Source: Acidobacteriota bacterium (GTDB lineage: Bacteria > Acidobacteriota > Blastocatellia > RBC074). Taken from it: 45,513 bases of DNA. The stretch covers positions 1 through 45,513 of the forward strand of contig JAEUQO010000371.1 of the NCBI GenBank assembly GCA_016789605.1. The letters are read 5' to 3'. The notes below the pieces were generated by a model. The model was not told the origin of the DNA. It was given only the letters and a program-made list of their open reading frames with translations, and ran no database searches. Positions 1 through 7,119 of this stretch are shown in pieces (position 1 is the first letter of the stretch; each line of letters starts with the position of its first letter). A program made the translations under genes and the position numbers.

Positions 1-468
1 ACCGCTGAATAACGACAATTTCAAGCCGTCTGCGGCGACACCTGCTGATGTGCCATTCAATTCGATCCGCCCGGCGCTGCTGCCGTCAATGACTACCGGT
101 TCGGCGATGGCGGGCAACGGCCCCGCGCCGGTGGAACCAACATTGATAGTTGGCTGAATGAACGCTGGCAGGTTGAACACAATAGTATCCAGCCCTGACG
201 CTCCCGCCGGACAGCCGCCAAAGGCCGCGTTGGTGTTGGCGGCGATGATGGCTTCGCGCAAGGAACAATCCGCGCCGGTGCCGTTTTGGTCGGCGACCGT
301 GTTGACGGTGATTGTGTTAAAGGCCGCCGCCGCCGATGCCGCCGATGCTGGTGGAGACACTCGCCGCCACCATCCGGCAACACAAAGACAAATCAACAGA
401 CAAGTCAGCAGGCACAGCCGCAGGCGACGTGCAGTCAGAAAACAAGCTAGTGAGTGCAGATAGTTCAT
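1..468 (-). CDS. CSLREA-domain surface/exported protein, N-terminal part (runs off the window)
   Basis: The frame is open from the ATG at 468 to the window edge, so only the first 156 codons are present. An AGGAG ribosome site lies a few bases upstream (472-477). The N-terminus has a basic start and a Leu/Cys-rich hydrophobic stretch (about residues 14-34) that reads as a signal peptide or anchor. It is followed by an Ala-rich linker and the hallmark TVADQNGTGADCSLREAI, then IIAANTN. This is the CSLREA N-terminal domain of secreted right-handed beta-helix or choice-of-anchor proteins. The rest (DTIVFNLP, VIDGSSAG) looks like the first coils of a beta helix. The likely location is the cell surface or medium; ligand or enzymatic activity cannot be told. 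Identification of the domain is solid, but the full architecture lies outside the window. Confidence 0.82.
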   Translation of the reverse strand, partial: MNYLHSLACFLTARRLRLCLLTCLLICLCVAGWWRRVSPPASAASAAAAFNTITVNTVADQNGTGADCSLREAIIAANTNAAFGGCPAGASGLDTIVFNLPAFIQPTINVGSTGAGPLPAIAEPVVIDGSSAGRIELNGTSAGVAADGLKLSLFSG

Positions 469-662
469 AAACTCCTCCGTGTGGGGTCAATAAAGGCGTA
501 GGCGGTGCCGACCGCCACAGGTTGGCGACTTCACACAACATTGCGTCGGAATCGAGATGATTGTGTTTAGCTATTTAATGGCGGCAGGACACACCGCAAA
601 AAATCTGTTGGCATTGGCAATGACCAGTTTGGGCCTTTTTGCTCTTTTGGTCATTTTCATTT

Positions 663-1943
663 TTACAAGGCTTGGAGCCATTGTTTTACTGACCTGCCAA
701 CGAATTGCGTTTCTGACATGGTTTGCCGCAAGGATTTCGCGTTGCGTCCTTTGGTCGCCAGTATGGAATCGCGGACTGACACGATTGGGCGTCCCGATGG
801 CGGCAGGCGAGGCTGGTAATTTCCAATGGCGAAAATGCAATAGATTGCAGTTGTGTTGGCAGGAGAGCGCGTGATGTTGACAGCTCCACTGGTAGAAGAA
901 ATGTCGAACGTATATGTCACCGTGTCAGCTTCTGGCTCGTTCGGGTCGTAAATATAGAGCGTCACCTTTTGTCCGCTGCGCTCATATCCATAAGCAAGAA
1001 CCTGATGGTTCTTGCCGATGTCCAGGTCTTTGGTCTGAATGAGATTGAGCGGAACCGGGCGTCCGGCATCAATTTCAAGATGGATGAATTGCCAGGTTTC
1101 CCGGTACGTGATCCAGGAGCGGCCTTTTCCATAGCCGAAATCCTGGGCAATTCCGCCTGAACTGTCAGGGTAGTGAGGCGAGGAATACGATAGAAAGCGG
1201 TGGCCTTGTCCTGAGACATCGAAGCTGTCCCAAAGCCGCTCACGAATATAGAGAAACAACGGATCATCCGCTGTTTTCGGTGACTCCACAGTATTGGGCG
1301 GCAGCAAGTGAGCGTAAAAATAGTCAAGAACCGCAAAGACCATTCCGCCGCACATTCCCTCATTGGCGTGAGTCAGCGGCAGATCGTTTTCGCTAAAGGG
1401 AGCAATCTGTAACGCTAAACGCAGAGGTTCCGGCATTGCTTCCAGCAACTTGTTCCACAGGAATCCAACTGAAATCACCGGCAGAGACTTATCCCAATCG
1501 TTATTGGAAAAGGCAAAGCCGCGCCCGTGCGGGTGAAACCTGGGAATCATTCGCGGCGCAGTTTTCCGCAAGCGAGCGTGCAATTGTCCATTGTGACCTT
1601 GTCCGCCCCAGTGAGTAATTTCCCAACCGGGCGGGCAGGTCGTTCCAAAAGTATTGTCATAATCTGATTCGACCAACGGGCTGTTCCAGCTAACCACGAC
1701 CATTTGCCCGTCATTCTGGCCGCCTTTGATCTGGTAGCGAACAGTTCCTTCCACTCCCGTTGTTGGCGGGCCGTTTAGAATTGAACTGCCTTCGCTCTGA
1801 AAAGACTTTGTTTCGTTGGCTTTGATTTGTTTGGGCGGAGATTGCCCTTTCGTAAAACTTCCGGATTCGTGGTTTGACCCTTGAAGTATCAGCAAGGCAT
1901 TTGATTCGTTGTGAACCGTGACCCGCATGGTTATTCGACTCAT
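663..1943 (-). CDS. Aegerolysin-like domain fused to a papain/C39-like cysteine peptidase-like domain
   Basis: The product has 426 residues; the ATG at 1943 follows AGAGAGG. Residues about 5-105 resemble an aegerolysin-type beta sandwich: RVTVHNES start, GVEGTVRYQI middle, and a W-N-S-P strand ending in DNTF. Residues about 150-375 have a pattern expected of a papain-like or C39-like fold: Cys198 in GMCGGM at the start of a helix, His313 in KNHQVLAYGY and Asp333/Asn335 in YDPNEP. The C-terminal ~50 residues are basic and unassigned. No signal peptide is evident. Both domain assignments come from motif patterns and need a profile search. If right, a lipid-binding or pore-forming module is joined to a peptidase or transglutaminase-like module, which would suit a toxin or effector. 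It lies alone on the strand between two exported or repeat proteins. Confidence 0.6.
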   Translation of the reverse strand: MSRITMRVTVHNESNALLILQGSNHESGSFTKGQSPPKQIKANETKSFQSEGSSILNGPPTTGVEGTVRYQIKGGQNDGQMVVVSWNSPLVESDYDNTFGTTCPPGWEITHWGGQGHNGQLHARLRKTAPRMIPRFHPHGRGFAFSNNDWDKSLPVISVGFLWNKLLEAMPEPLRLALQIAPFSENDLPLTHANEGMCGGMVFAVLDYFYAHLLPPNTVESPKTADDPLFLYIRERLWDSFDVSGQGHRFLSYSSPHYPDSSGGIAQDFGYGKGRSWITYRETWQFIHLEIDAGRPVPLNLIQTKDLDIGKNHQVLAYGYERSGQKVTLYIYDPNEPEADTVTYTFDISSTSGAVNITRSPANTTAIYCIFAIGNYQPRLPPSGRPIVSVRDSILATKGRNAKSLRQTMSETQFVGRSVKQWLQAL

Positions 1944-2029
1944 TTGATCCTCTCTTTGTTAAGCAAGGCAAAAGAACCCTCGTGGTGTGAATCGCTGATT
2001 GGCATCTATTTTTCGTGAGCCGTTGGGCG

Positions 2030-3010
2030 TCATTGCAACGTGATCAGAATCGGAACCAGCCCTTGTCCATCGTGAAACGGGCGCAATGCTTTGCCGATTA
2101 CTGCGCCAAAGGCCTGGCTTGGGTTTTCTGCTTTCATTGCGTGCCCAATTGTTGGAGAGGTGGTCAATAAATCGCCGACTTCGATGGCTCCATATTGAGC
2201 GTCAACTTTGCAAAACACCTTGCCGAGCAGGGCGACGGGTTTGCGGGTTCGGCCAGTTGGCTGCTTGTCGAGAACGATGCCTGGTTTGTAATGCCCCGCG
2301 CCCGAAACCACTCCTGCGACTCGTTTGTCATAAGCCTGATAACCTGGAACCAGTTCGCCTTCATTGCTCAAAACCATGACCGTGCCCGGCTCAATTTCGA
2401 CTGCATCCGTCACGTCAAAATCTTCAGCACAGTCGGCATTCACGAGCCGAATATCTCCGGTTACTTCAACATCACCTTTGAAAAAGCCAGCCAGCCGATT
2501 TCCTTTGTGTTCGCCGTAGATCGCTGCGCCAGTGCTATCCGGGTTGAGTTGAATCCCGGCAACCGCTGCAAAAAAGCTTGAATGAGTTTCTCCATGGACT
2601 CCTGCATTGTTCTGGCTCTGGCCTAAAACGGCGATTCCGTTATTGCTGACGCCTCTTACGCCGTCCCAGTTGTCGCTGACTCCCAGGACGCCGTATCCGT
2701 TCACGGCTTCACCGTGAACGCCGCATCCACGATCTGGCTGAGAGGCCGCAGGAGCTTCGTTGATTCCATTGATGCCGATGCCATGCTTGCTTACGCCTCT
2801 GACGCCGCGGTGATGATCGCTGCTGCCAAACACGCCAAACCCATTTTGCGATTCACCCCAAACTCCAGCTCCTCTATCGGGGCCGATATTCCCGCCTTCG
2901 TTGTCTCCGTGAACGCCTACTCCACCTTTCCCTTTAATTCCGAACCCGCCGGCAGTGTTTTCGCCAGAAATCGCTGGCACGTTTACGTCGTCAGAAATCT
3001 GATTGCTCAT
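2030..3010 (-). CDS. GVxG-repeat (tail-fibre-like) protein with conserved C-terminal domain
   Basis: The product has 326 residues; the ATG at 3010 follows AAGGAG. Residues about 20-155 are built of short Gly-rich units such as GVGVHG, GAGVWG, GFGVFG, GVRGVS and GIAVLG, spaced about 10-20 residues apart. This is the pattern of beta-stranded fibre repeats in phage tail fibres and surface fibres. Residues about 190-326 form a distinct domain (DCAEDF, EPGTVMVL, YDKRVAGV, KVDAQYGAIEVGDLLTTSP, FGAVIGKAL) that I recognise as a recurrent, unnamed C-terminal domain of bacterial fibre-like proteins. No signal peptide is visible, and no phage structural genes are near. A fibre or adhesin role is inference; no enzymatic function is proposed. 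Confidence 0.6.
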   Translation of the reverse strand: MSNQISDDVNVPAISGENTAGGFGIKGKGGVGVHGDNEGGNIGPDRGAGVWGESQNGFGVFGSSDHHRGVRGVSKHGIGINGINEAPAASQPDRGCGVHGEAVNGYGVLGVSDNWDGVRGVSNNGIAVLGQSQNNAGVHGETHSSFFAAVAGIQLNPDSTGAAIYGEHKGNRLAGFFKGDVEVTGDIRLVNADCAEDFDVTDAVEIEPGTVMVLSNEGELVPGYQAYDKRVAGVVSGAGHYKPGIVLDKQPTGRTRKPVALLGKVFCKVDAQYGAIEVGDLLTTSPTIGHAMKAENPSQAFGAVIGKALRPFHDGQGLVPILITLQ

Positions 3011-3284
3011 ATTGTTTTCTCCTTGGTTAGGGCTACACCGTCATATCGTTGGTAGAATCCCGTTGGGCAAAATGTCAGACAGCTCGATTCTGAAGGCGGA
3101 GCGCGGCGCAGACAGCAACGCCAATCCGCACGCTTTGTCACACGGCATTCAGGTTATTAACTGGCTCCGATTTCTTTATGCGCGAATGGAAACTGAAAAC
3201 TTGAAGGAAAGGGAAAAAAATCTGCAGGCGCGGTAAGTCGCGTGTTTGCCAGGAGACATAAAAGACTTGTCGCTTCCTGCGCGG

Positions 3285-3460
3285 TTATTTGGCAAAGGCG
3301 TCGCGTACCAGGCGGGTTACTTGAGCGGGTGCTTCGACGTGCGGCAGAGGGCCGAAACGGGGGCCAGGAAATATCCGGGCAGGGAATGAAGATTAGCGGG
3401 GTTGCGCATACGGCACACGCCACAATCAGTTTCGGCGGGCGTGTGCTGAGGGCAATCTTG
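3285..3460 (-). pseudogene. Decayed alpha/beta-hydrolase C-terminal fragment
   Basis: The 464-bp gap between the neighbouring genes is not empty. On the minus strand an open stretch ending in TAA at 3285-3287 encodes ...GPLPHVEAPAQVTRLVRDAF-AK, the catalytic-His loop and last helix of an alpha/beta hydrolase. Just upstream, in another frame, PPKLIVACAV resembles the strand before the catalytic Asp. The join needs a frameshift, and there is a stop at 3393-3395. The intact hydrolase downstream on the same strand (4248-5618) contains GHLPHVEAPEKVNQM, and the DNA words GCTTCGACGTGCGGCAG are identical in both, so this is probably the tail of a broken paralogue. No start codon or N-terminal half is recognisable. 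The rest of the gap (3011-3284) holds nothing I recognise. Confidence 0.45.
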
Positions 3461-3474
3461 CTGAGGACAAAATC

Positions 3475-4218
3475 TCACTGACCAAGTTGCATCAGCCACG
3501 TGGCGAACTGTTCCCAGCCCGCAGTCTTTGCCAGCCAGAAACGAAACGGATGCGCTGCCAGCAGCAGCAACCCACCCCACAACGTCGCGCGATGAATGCG
3601 TCCTTGCGTGCGCCAGTCGTACAGAAACATCACCAGCACCATCACATCTACCAACAGGTAGCCAACCCACACGCGGTTAATGTGGCTGAAATCGCAACAC
3701 AGGCGCAGAATTCGTGCCAAGGCGGGCGCCATCAGCGCAATCGTCGCCAGCAGCATCAACCGTTTGTGCGCGGCAGGCTGACGGCGCAAATACAGTGCCG
3801 CGCCAAACAGCAGCGGGAAGATCACCATGCTCGTCAACATAATTGCTATCGTTCCCTGCGGCGTCAGTTCTTTGATGTGATCGCCTTCTCTGGCCGAGGC
3901 AATCGGGACAAGAATGCCGAATACTTCCATCAGTACCGCCAGCACCAGCCCGCTGATGCCCAGACGACGATGAATGTCGGTGCGCCCCGCTGCAACCAGC
4001 CGCGTTTGCACAATCAGCAACACCATCCAGAGCGTATACACAACGCCGTGAAGGTGGACGAGCGGCGTCAACGACGTGGGCAAAAACAGCGGTCGCAGAA
4101 AATATGACCGCGTAAAACCTGCCAGCACAAACAGCGCAAGCAGAATTGCCATTCCTGAGTAAAACCGTCGCTCCGTGCGGCGGTCAGTGCGTTGGACCGT
4201 AGCTTGTACAGCTTCCAT
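3475..4218 (-). CDS. Conserved multi-pass membrane protein (HLHG / HRRLG family)
   Basis: Hydrophobicity suggests seven transmembrane helices in 247 residues. Recognisable family words are a Tyr/Arg-rich loop after helix 1 (FTRSYFLRP), HLHGVVYTLW at the start of helix 2, DIHRRLG between helices 2 and 3, and a later AHKRLML. The recurring His residues near helix ends resemble haem-ligating membrane proteins, but I cannot assign a cofactor. I chose the ATG at 4218, preceded by AGAGAGG, over an in-frame ATG at 4266 that would overlap the upstream gene by 19 bases and lacks a ribosome site. It is the last gene of a probable three-gene operon, 29 bases after the hydrolase stop. The function is unknown. 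Confidence 0.72.
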   Translation of the reverse strand: MEAVQATVQRTDRRTERRFYSGMAILLALFVLAGFTRSYFLRPLFLPTSLTPLVHLHGVVYTLWMVLLIVQTRLVAAGRTDIHRRLGISGLVLAVLMEVFGILVPIASAREGDHIKELTPQGTIAIMLTSMVIFPLLFGAALYLRRQPAAHKRLMLLATIALMAPALARILRLCCDFSHINRVWVGYLLVDVMVLVMFLYDWRTQGRIHRATLWGGLLLLAAHPFRFWLAKTAGWEQFATWLMQLGQ

Positions 4219-4247
4219 ATCATTTTCCTCTCTTGAGCGACTGGCGG

Positions 4248-5618
4248 CTATTTCACGCGCTCCCATATCAACTCAACATTGGCGGTACTGCCCTGGCGGG
4301 TGGCAAGCGGCGGCGTCAGCACTGTGAGCCGATTGCCTTGCAAGCGAAAGCTGCGAATCAAATCCGTGTTCACCCAGTTTTCCACCGAAGCGATTTCGAC
4401 GTGATGAATCACCTTGTCGCCTTTGATTTCATAGCGTCCCGCATAACTGAACGAAGTGTCATACGCTGCCGCTTTCTCTTCGGTCGTCGCTTTGAAGCGA
4501 TCTGCTGTCGAAAGCGGTTTGCGCCCGCCGTAATTGATGGCCGCCGTCATCCAGCCTTCACGGGTGTAAACGATGGCGCCTTTGGGATTGACACCCCAGT
4601 GCGCATCGTTGCGCGTTCCATCTGCGTTGAGCGCCGTGACGGAGATGAGCTTCCAGACACCGATGAAAGCTGATGCATCAACTGTTCGGTTGTCGCCAAA
4701 AAACTCGCGCGCCATCTGATTCACCTTCTCTGGCGCTTCGACGTGCGGCAGGTGGCCGATGCCTTTGAGGATTTCCAGCCGCGCGCCGCGAATGGCCTTG
4801 TGCAATGGCTCAGCGTTTGCGGCGATGGGAGTGATGCGGTCTTCGTCGCCGTTGATGATCAAAAGGGGCGCGGTCACTTTCGCTCCGACTTCGGCGGGAC
4901 TGTGGCCTTCTGAAACGAGGAAATGCGCGGCCTGCATAAACCCGCGCGGGTTTGTGGCGCGCATCGCGTAGCTGATAAGTTCAACCAGTTCCGGCGTAGC
5001 CTTCGCGCCTAGCAGCGCGCTGGCCCGCTTGCCGGGAAAGCTGTAACCGCCTTGCGCAACTTGTTCTTTGCGACCAGCGATGTATTGCTCTTTTTCCTGT
5101 GCCGTCATTCCTGCGCGACTGGCCGAAGGGCCTACAAAAACCATCTTGTTGACGCGCGCGGGATGGTTCATCGCAAAGCATTGCGAAACGCGGCTGCCGA
5201 ATGAATTGCCAAGCAAATTGACGCGCGTCAGTTTCAGCGCATCGAGAAAGTCGGCCAGTGCGTCGGCGTAATCACGACAGTCCGGTCTTTCGTTTTTGAA
5301 TCCGTCCGTGAGCATGTAACCCGGCGCATTCCACGCAATGACGCGGAAACGATCTGACAAGCCTGACAATTGATAACGCCACTGCATCGCGTTATCACCA
5401 ATGCCGTGCAGAGTAACGATGACCGGCGCGTCTTTCGGCCCAGCTTCCAGATAGCTCCAGCGGTCGCCTGTGAATTTTTCTTTGGCTTGAATCTCGGCGA
5501 ATTGCAGCTCAGGCAACGGCGGAATGGTTTGCTGCGCGTGGGCAGCTACTACGCTGGCGATGACAAGTAATGGTGACAAGGCGAAACGGTTTTTTATGAA
5601 TCGAAGTAGTGTGTTCAT
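4248..5618 (-). CDS. Exported alpha/beta hydrolase fused to a lipocalin-like domain
   Basis: The product has 456 residues, with GGAAGGA just before the ATG at 5618. A signal peptide (about residues 1-28, ending AHAQ) points to export. Residues about 45-310 are an alpha/beta hydrolase: oxyanion-loop HGIGDN, nucleophile elbow GNSFGS, acid in GDEDRITP and catalytic His in GIGHLPHVEAP. Residues about 315-456 match the lipocalin-like domain of the Lipocalin_5 type: GVWKLIS, GVNPKGAIVYTREGW, YAGRYEI, KVIHHVE and a closing hydrophobic strand. The catalytic set is complete, so an esterase or C-C hydrolase is expected; the substrate is unknown. The lipocalin-like part might hold a hydrophobic substrate (inference). 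It lies 15 bases after the upstream exported protein and just ahead of the membrane protein gene. Confidence 0.85.
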   Translation of the reverse strand: MNTLLRFIKNRFALSPLLVIASVVAAHAQQTIPPLPELQFAEIQAKEKFTGDRWSYLEAGPKDAPVIVTLHGIGDNAMQWRYQLSGLSDRFRVIAWNAPGYMLTDGFKNERPDCRDYADALADFLDALKLTRVNLLGNSFGSRVSQCFAMNHPARVNKMVFVGPSASRAGMTAQEKEQYIAGRKEQVAQGGYSFPGKRASALLGAKATPELVELISYAMRATNPRGFMQAAHFLVSEGHSPAEVGAKVTAPLLIINGDEDRITPIAANAEPLHKAIRGARLEILKGIGHLPHVEAPEKVNQMAREFFGDNRTVDASAFIGVWKLISVTALNADGTRNDAHWGVNPKGAIVYTREGWMTAAINYGGRKPLSTADRFKATTEEKAAAYDTSFSYAGRYEIKGDKVIHHVEIASVENWVNTDLIRSFRLQGNRLTVLTPPLATRQGSTANVELIWERVK

Positions 5619-5633
5619 TTTTCCTTCCGGGGA

Positions 5634-6299
5634 TTAACGTTGGGGTGGCGGTGAACGACGGATGACGGAGCTAACGAAATATGATTCGTTTGCCAGGTTG
5701 CGGTATGCGCTGCCGCCGTTTTGCGTGACCCAGGCTTCGAGGGTGTCGTGGGAATATGTCAGCGGCTTTCCGGTCTCCCAGTCAAAACGACGCGTCCCCT
5801 TTTTCGCAACCGTCAAGAAGCGATAGCCAAAAGAAGTGCGGTCAACGAACTCAGGCCAGTTCATGCCCGCGCCGTTGAGCTCCAGCAGCTTGTATCCGTC
5901 GGCTTGTCCTAAGAACGCCACCACAACGGCATTTGGCGTAGGAGGTTTCTTGTTATTGTTGTGGAAGGTTTGGCCATACCAGATCAGCACGGCGTAATCG
6001 TTGGCGCCGTTGCTGTCAAAATCGCCTTGCACGACCGCCGGATGAGCGGCGTTTGGCTGAATGGTTTTCCATCCTTGCAAACTGGTGTCATCAACCTCTG
6101 CCAGCTTCCAGCCGGGAAAGTTCTCGCGCGGTGATCCGGGGTATTTCTGTTTCAATAATGCCAGGATTGGCTCTGGCAGTAGTTTGGACGCGTCAGAGGG
6201 CGGTTTGCTTTGGGTGTTGTTGCCGCCAGTCTTTCCTTGTCCTAAAGCGGATGGGTAAATGCTCAGCAAAAGTAAAAAGAGAATGGTTTGTTTTTTCAC
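5634..6299 (-). CDS. Exported protein with Asp-rich FG-GAP/VCBS-like motif
   Basis: I start this gene at GTG 6299 because AAGGAAA lies upstream and the next residues, KKQTILFLLLL, form a normal signal peptide ending near ALGQ; a longer reading from further upstream has an implausible N-terminus. The mature part (about 200 residues) has no enzyme motif I recognise. It contains DFDSNGANDYAVLIWYG, resembling the calcium-loop strand of VCBS/FG-GAP repeats, but only one such copy. It is the first gene of the operon that continues into the hydrolase (15-base gap) and the membrane protein. The function is unknown; the periplasmic or extracellular location is inferred from the signal peptide. Confidence 0.65.
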   Translation of the reverse strand: MKKQTILFLLLLSIYPSALGQGKTGGNNTQSKPPSDASKLLPEPILALLKQKYPGSPRENFPGWKLAEVDDTSLQGWKTIQPNAAHPAVVQGDFDSNGANDYAVLIWYGQTFHNNNKKPPTPNAVVVAFLGQADGYKLLELNGAGMNWPEFVDRTSFGYRFLTVAKKGTRRFDWETGKPLTYSHDTLEAWVTQNGGSAYRNLANESYFVSSVIRRSPPPQR

Positions 6300-6531
6300 G
6301 GTCGGTTTCCTTGCCTCGGTTGCGATAAACCCTCTGTTTGTTTGCGTTTGCTGGAGGGCAAAGGCAAAATGCGGACGTCTTGCGAAAACCCACAATTCGC
6401 CAATTCGCCTTACAGTTTTTCAACCTCTCTCATATTCATATGCGGGATAAGAGAGAGAAACCTTGAATGGTAAAGCAAAAAATATCTTGCGTTTACCTTC
6501 GCAAGGCAAACTTTTCCATATAGAACGCTGC

Positions 6532-7119
6532 ATGAAAAGCCAGGATTCGCAGGAAGTCACAGCGCTGTTGTTAGCTTGGAACAGCGGTGATGAAGCTGCG
6601 CTCGATCAACTGATTCCCATTGTGCATGCCGAACTGCATCGGTTGGCGCATCGCTGTTTGCGGCGCGAAACGCCGAGCCACGAAATACACACGACCGTTC
6701 TGGTCAATGAAGCCTATTTGCGTCTGATTGATGCACAGCAAGTGCAGTGGCAAAACCGCGCGCACTTTTTCGCCATTTCGGCCAGGCTGATGCGCCGCAT
6801 TCTGGTGGATTTCGCGCGGCAGCGGAATTACCAAAAACGTGGCGGTCAGGCGCAGCAAGTTTCGCTGGATCAGGCATTGAACCTCGGCGCGCAACGCGAC
6901 GAAGACCTGGTGGCGCTGGACGATGCGCTTAACGCCTTGGCGGAAATTGATCCGCGCAAAGAGCGCGTCATCGAATTGCGCTTTTTTGCCGGGCTGAGCG
7001 TCGAAGAAACCGCCGAAGTCTTGCAGGTATCCGCCGACACGGTGATGCGCGATTGGCGGCTGGCGCGTGTGTGGTTGTTGCGCTACCTCAACGGAGAAAA
7101 CGCGAATGAAAAACTCTGA
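6532..7119 (+). CDS. ECF-type RNA polymerase sigma factor (TIGR02999/ECF43-like)
   Basis: The product has 195 residues, the usual length for the family. Region 2 spans about residues 12-103 (LLLAWNSGDEAALDQL, ELHRLAHR, VLVNEAYLRL, FFAISARLMRRILVDFARQR). Region 4 is about 130-187 with a helix-turn-helix (LSVEETAEVLQVSADTV). In region 2.2 the acidic residues usually found in ECF sigma factors are replaced by HTTVLVNEAYLRL; Thr54/Thr55 sit there. No anti-sigma gene follows. Instead a Ser/Thr kinase gene overlaps its last 14 bases. I use the ATG at 6532 because the preceding in-frame start (TTG 6463) adds residues not typical of the family, though no strong ribosome site precedes either. The DNA at 6425-6457 contains a 7-bp CTCTCTC/GAGAGAG inverted repeat that could be regulatory. 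Confidence 0.9.
   Translation: MKSQDSQEVTALLLAWNSGDEAALDQLIPIVHAELHRLAHRCLRRETPSHEIHTTVLVNEAYLRLIDAQQVQWQNRAHFFAISARLMRRILVDFARQRNYQKRGGQAQQVSLDQALNLGAQRDEDLVALDDALNALAEIDPRKERVIELRFFAGLSVEETAEVLQVSADTVMRDWRLARVWLLRYLNGENANEKL

Noticed and set aside
2030..3010. Tail-fibre-like gene as evidence for a prophage
   Set aside because: No other phage genes, integrase or attachment sites on either side.
6425..6457. CTCTCTC/GAGAGAG inverted repeat upstream of the sigma gene as an ECF promoter or operator
   Set aside because: Low-complexity dinucleotide arms form easily by chance, and no -35/-10 pair could be aligned with it; kept only as a remark in the sigma entry.
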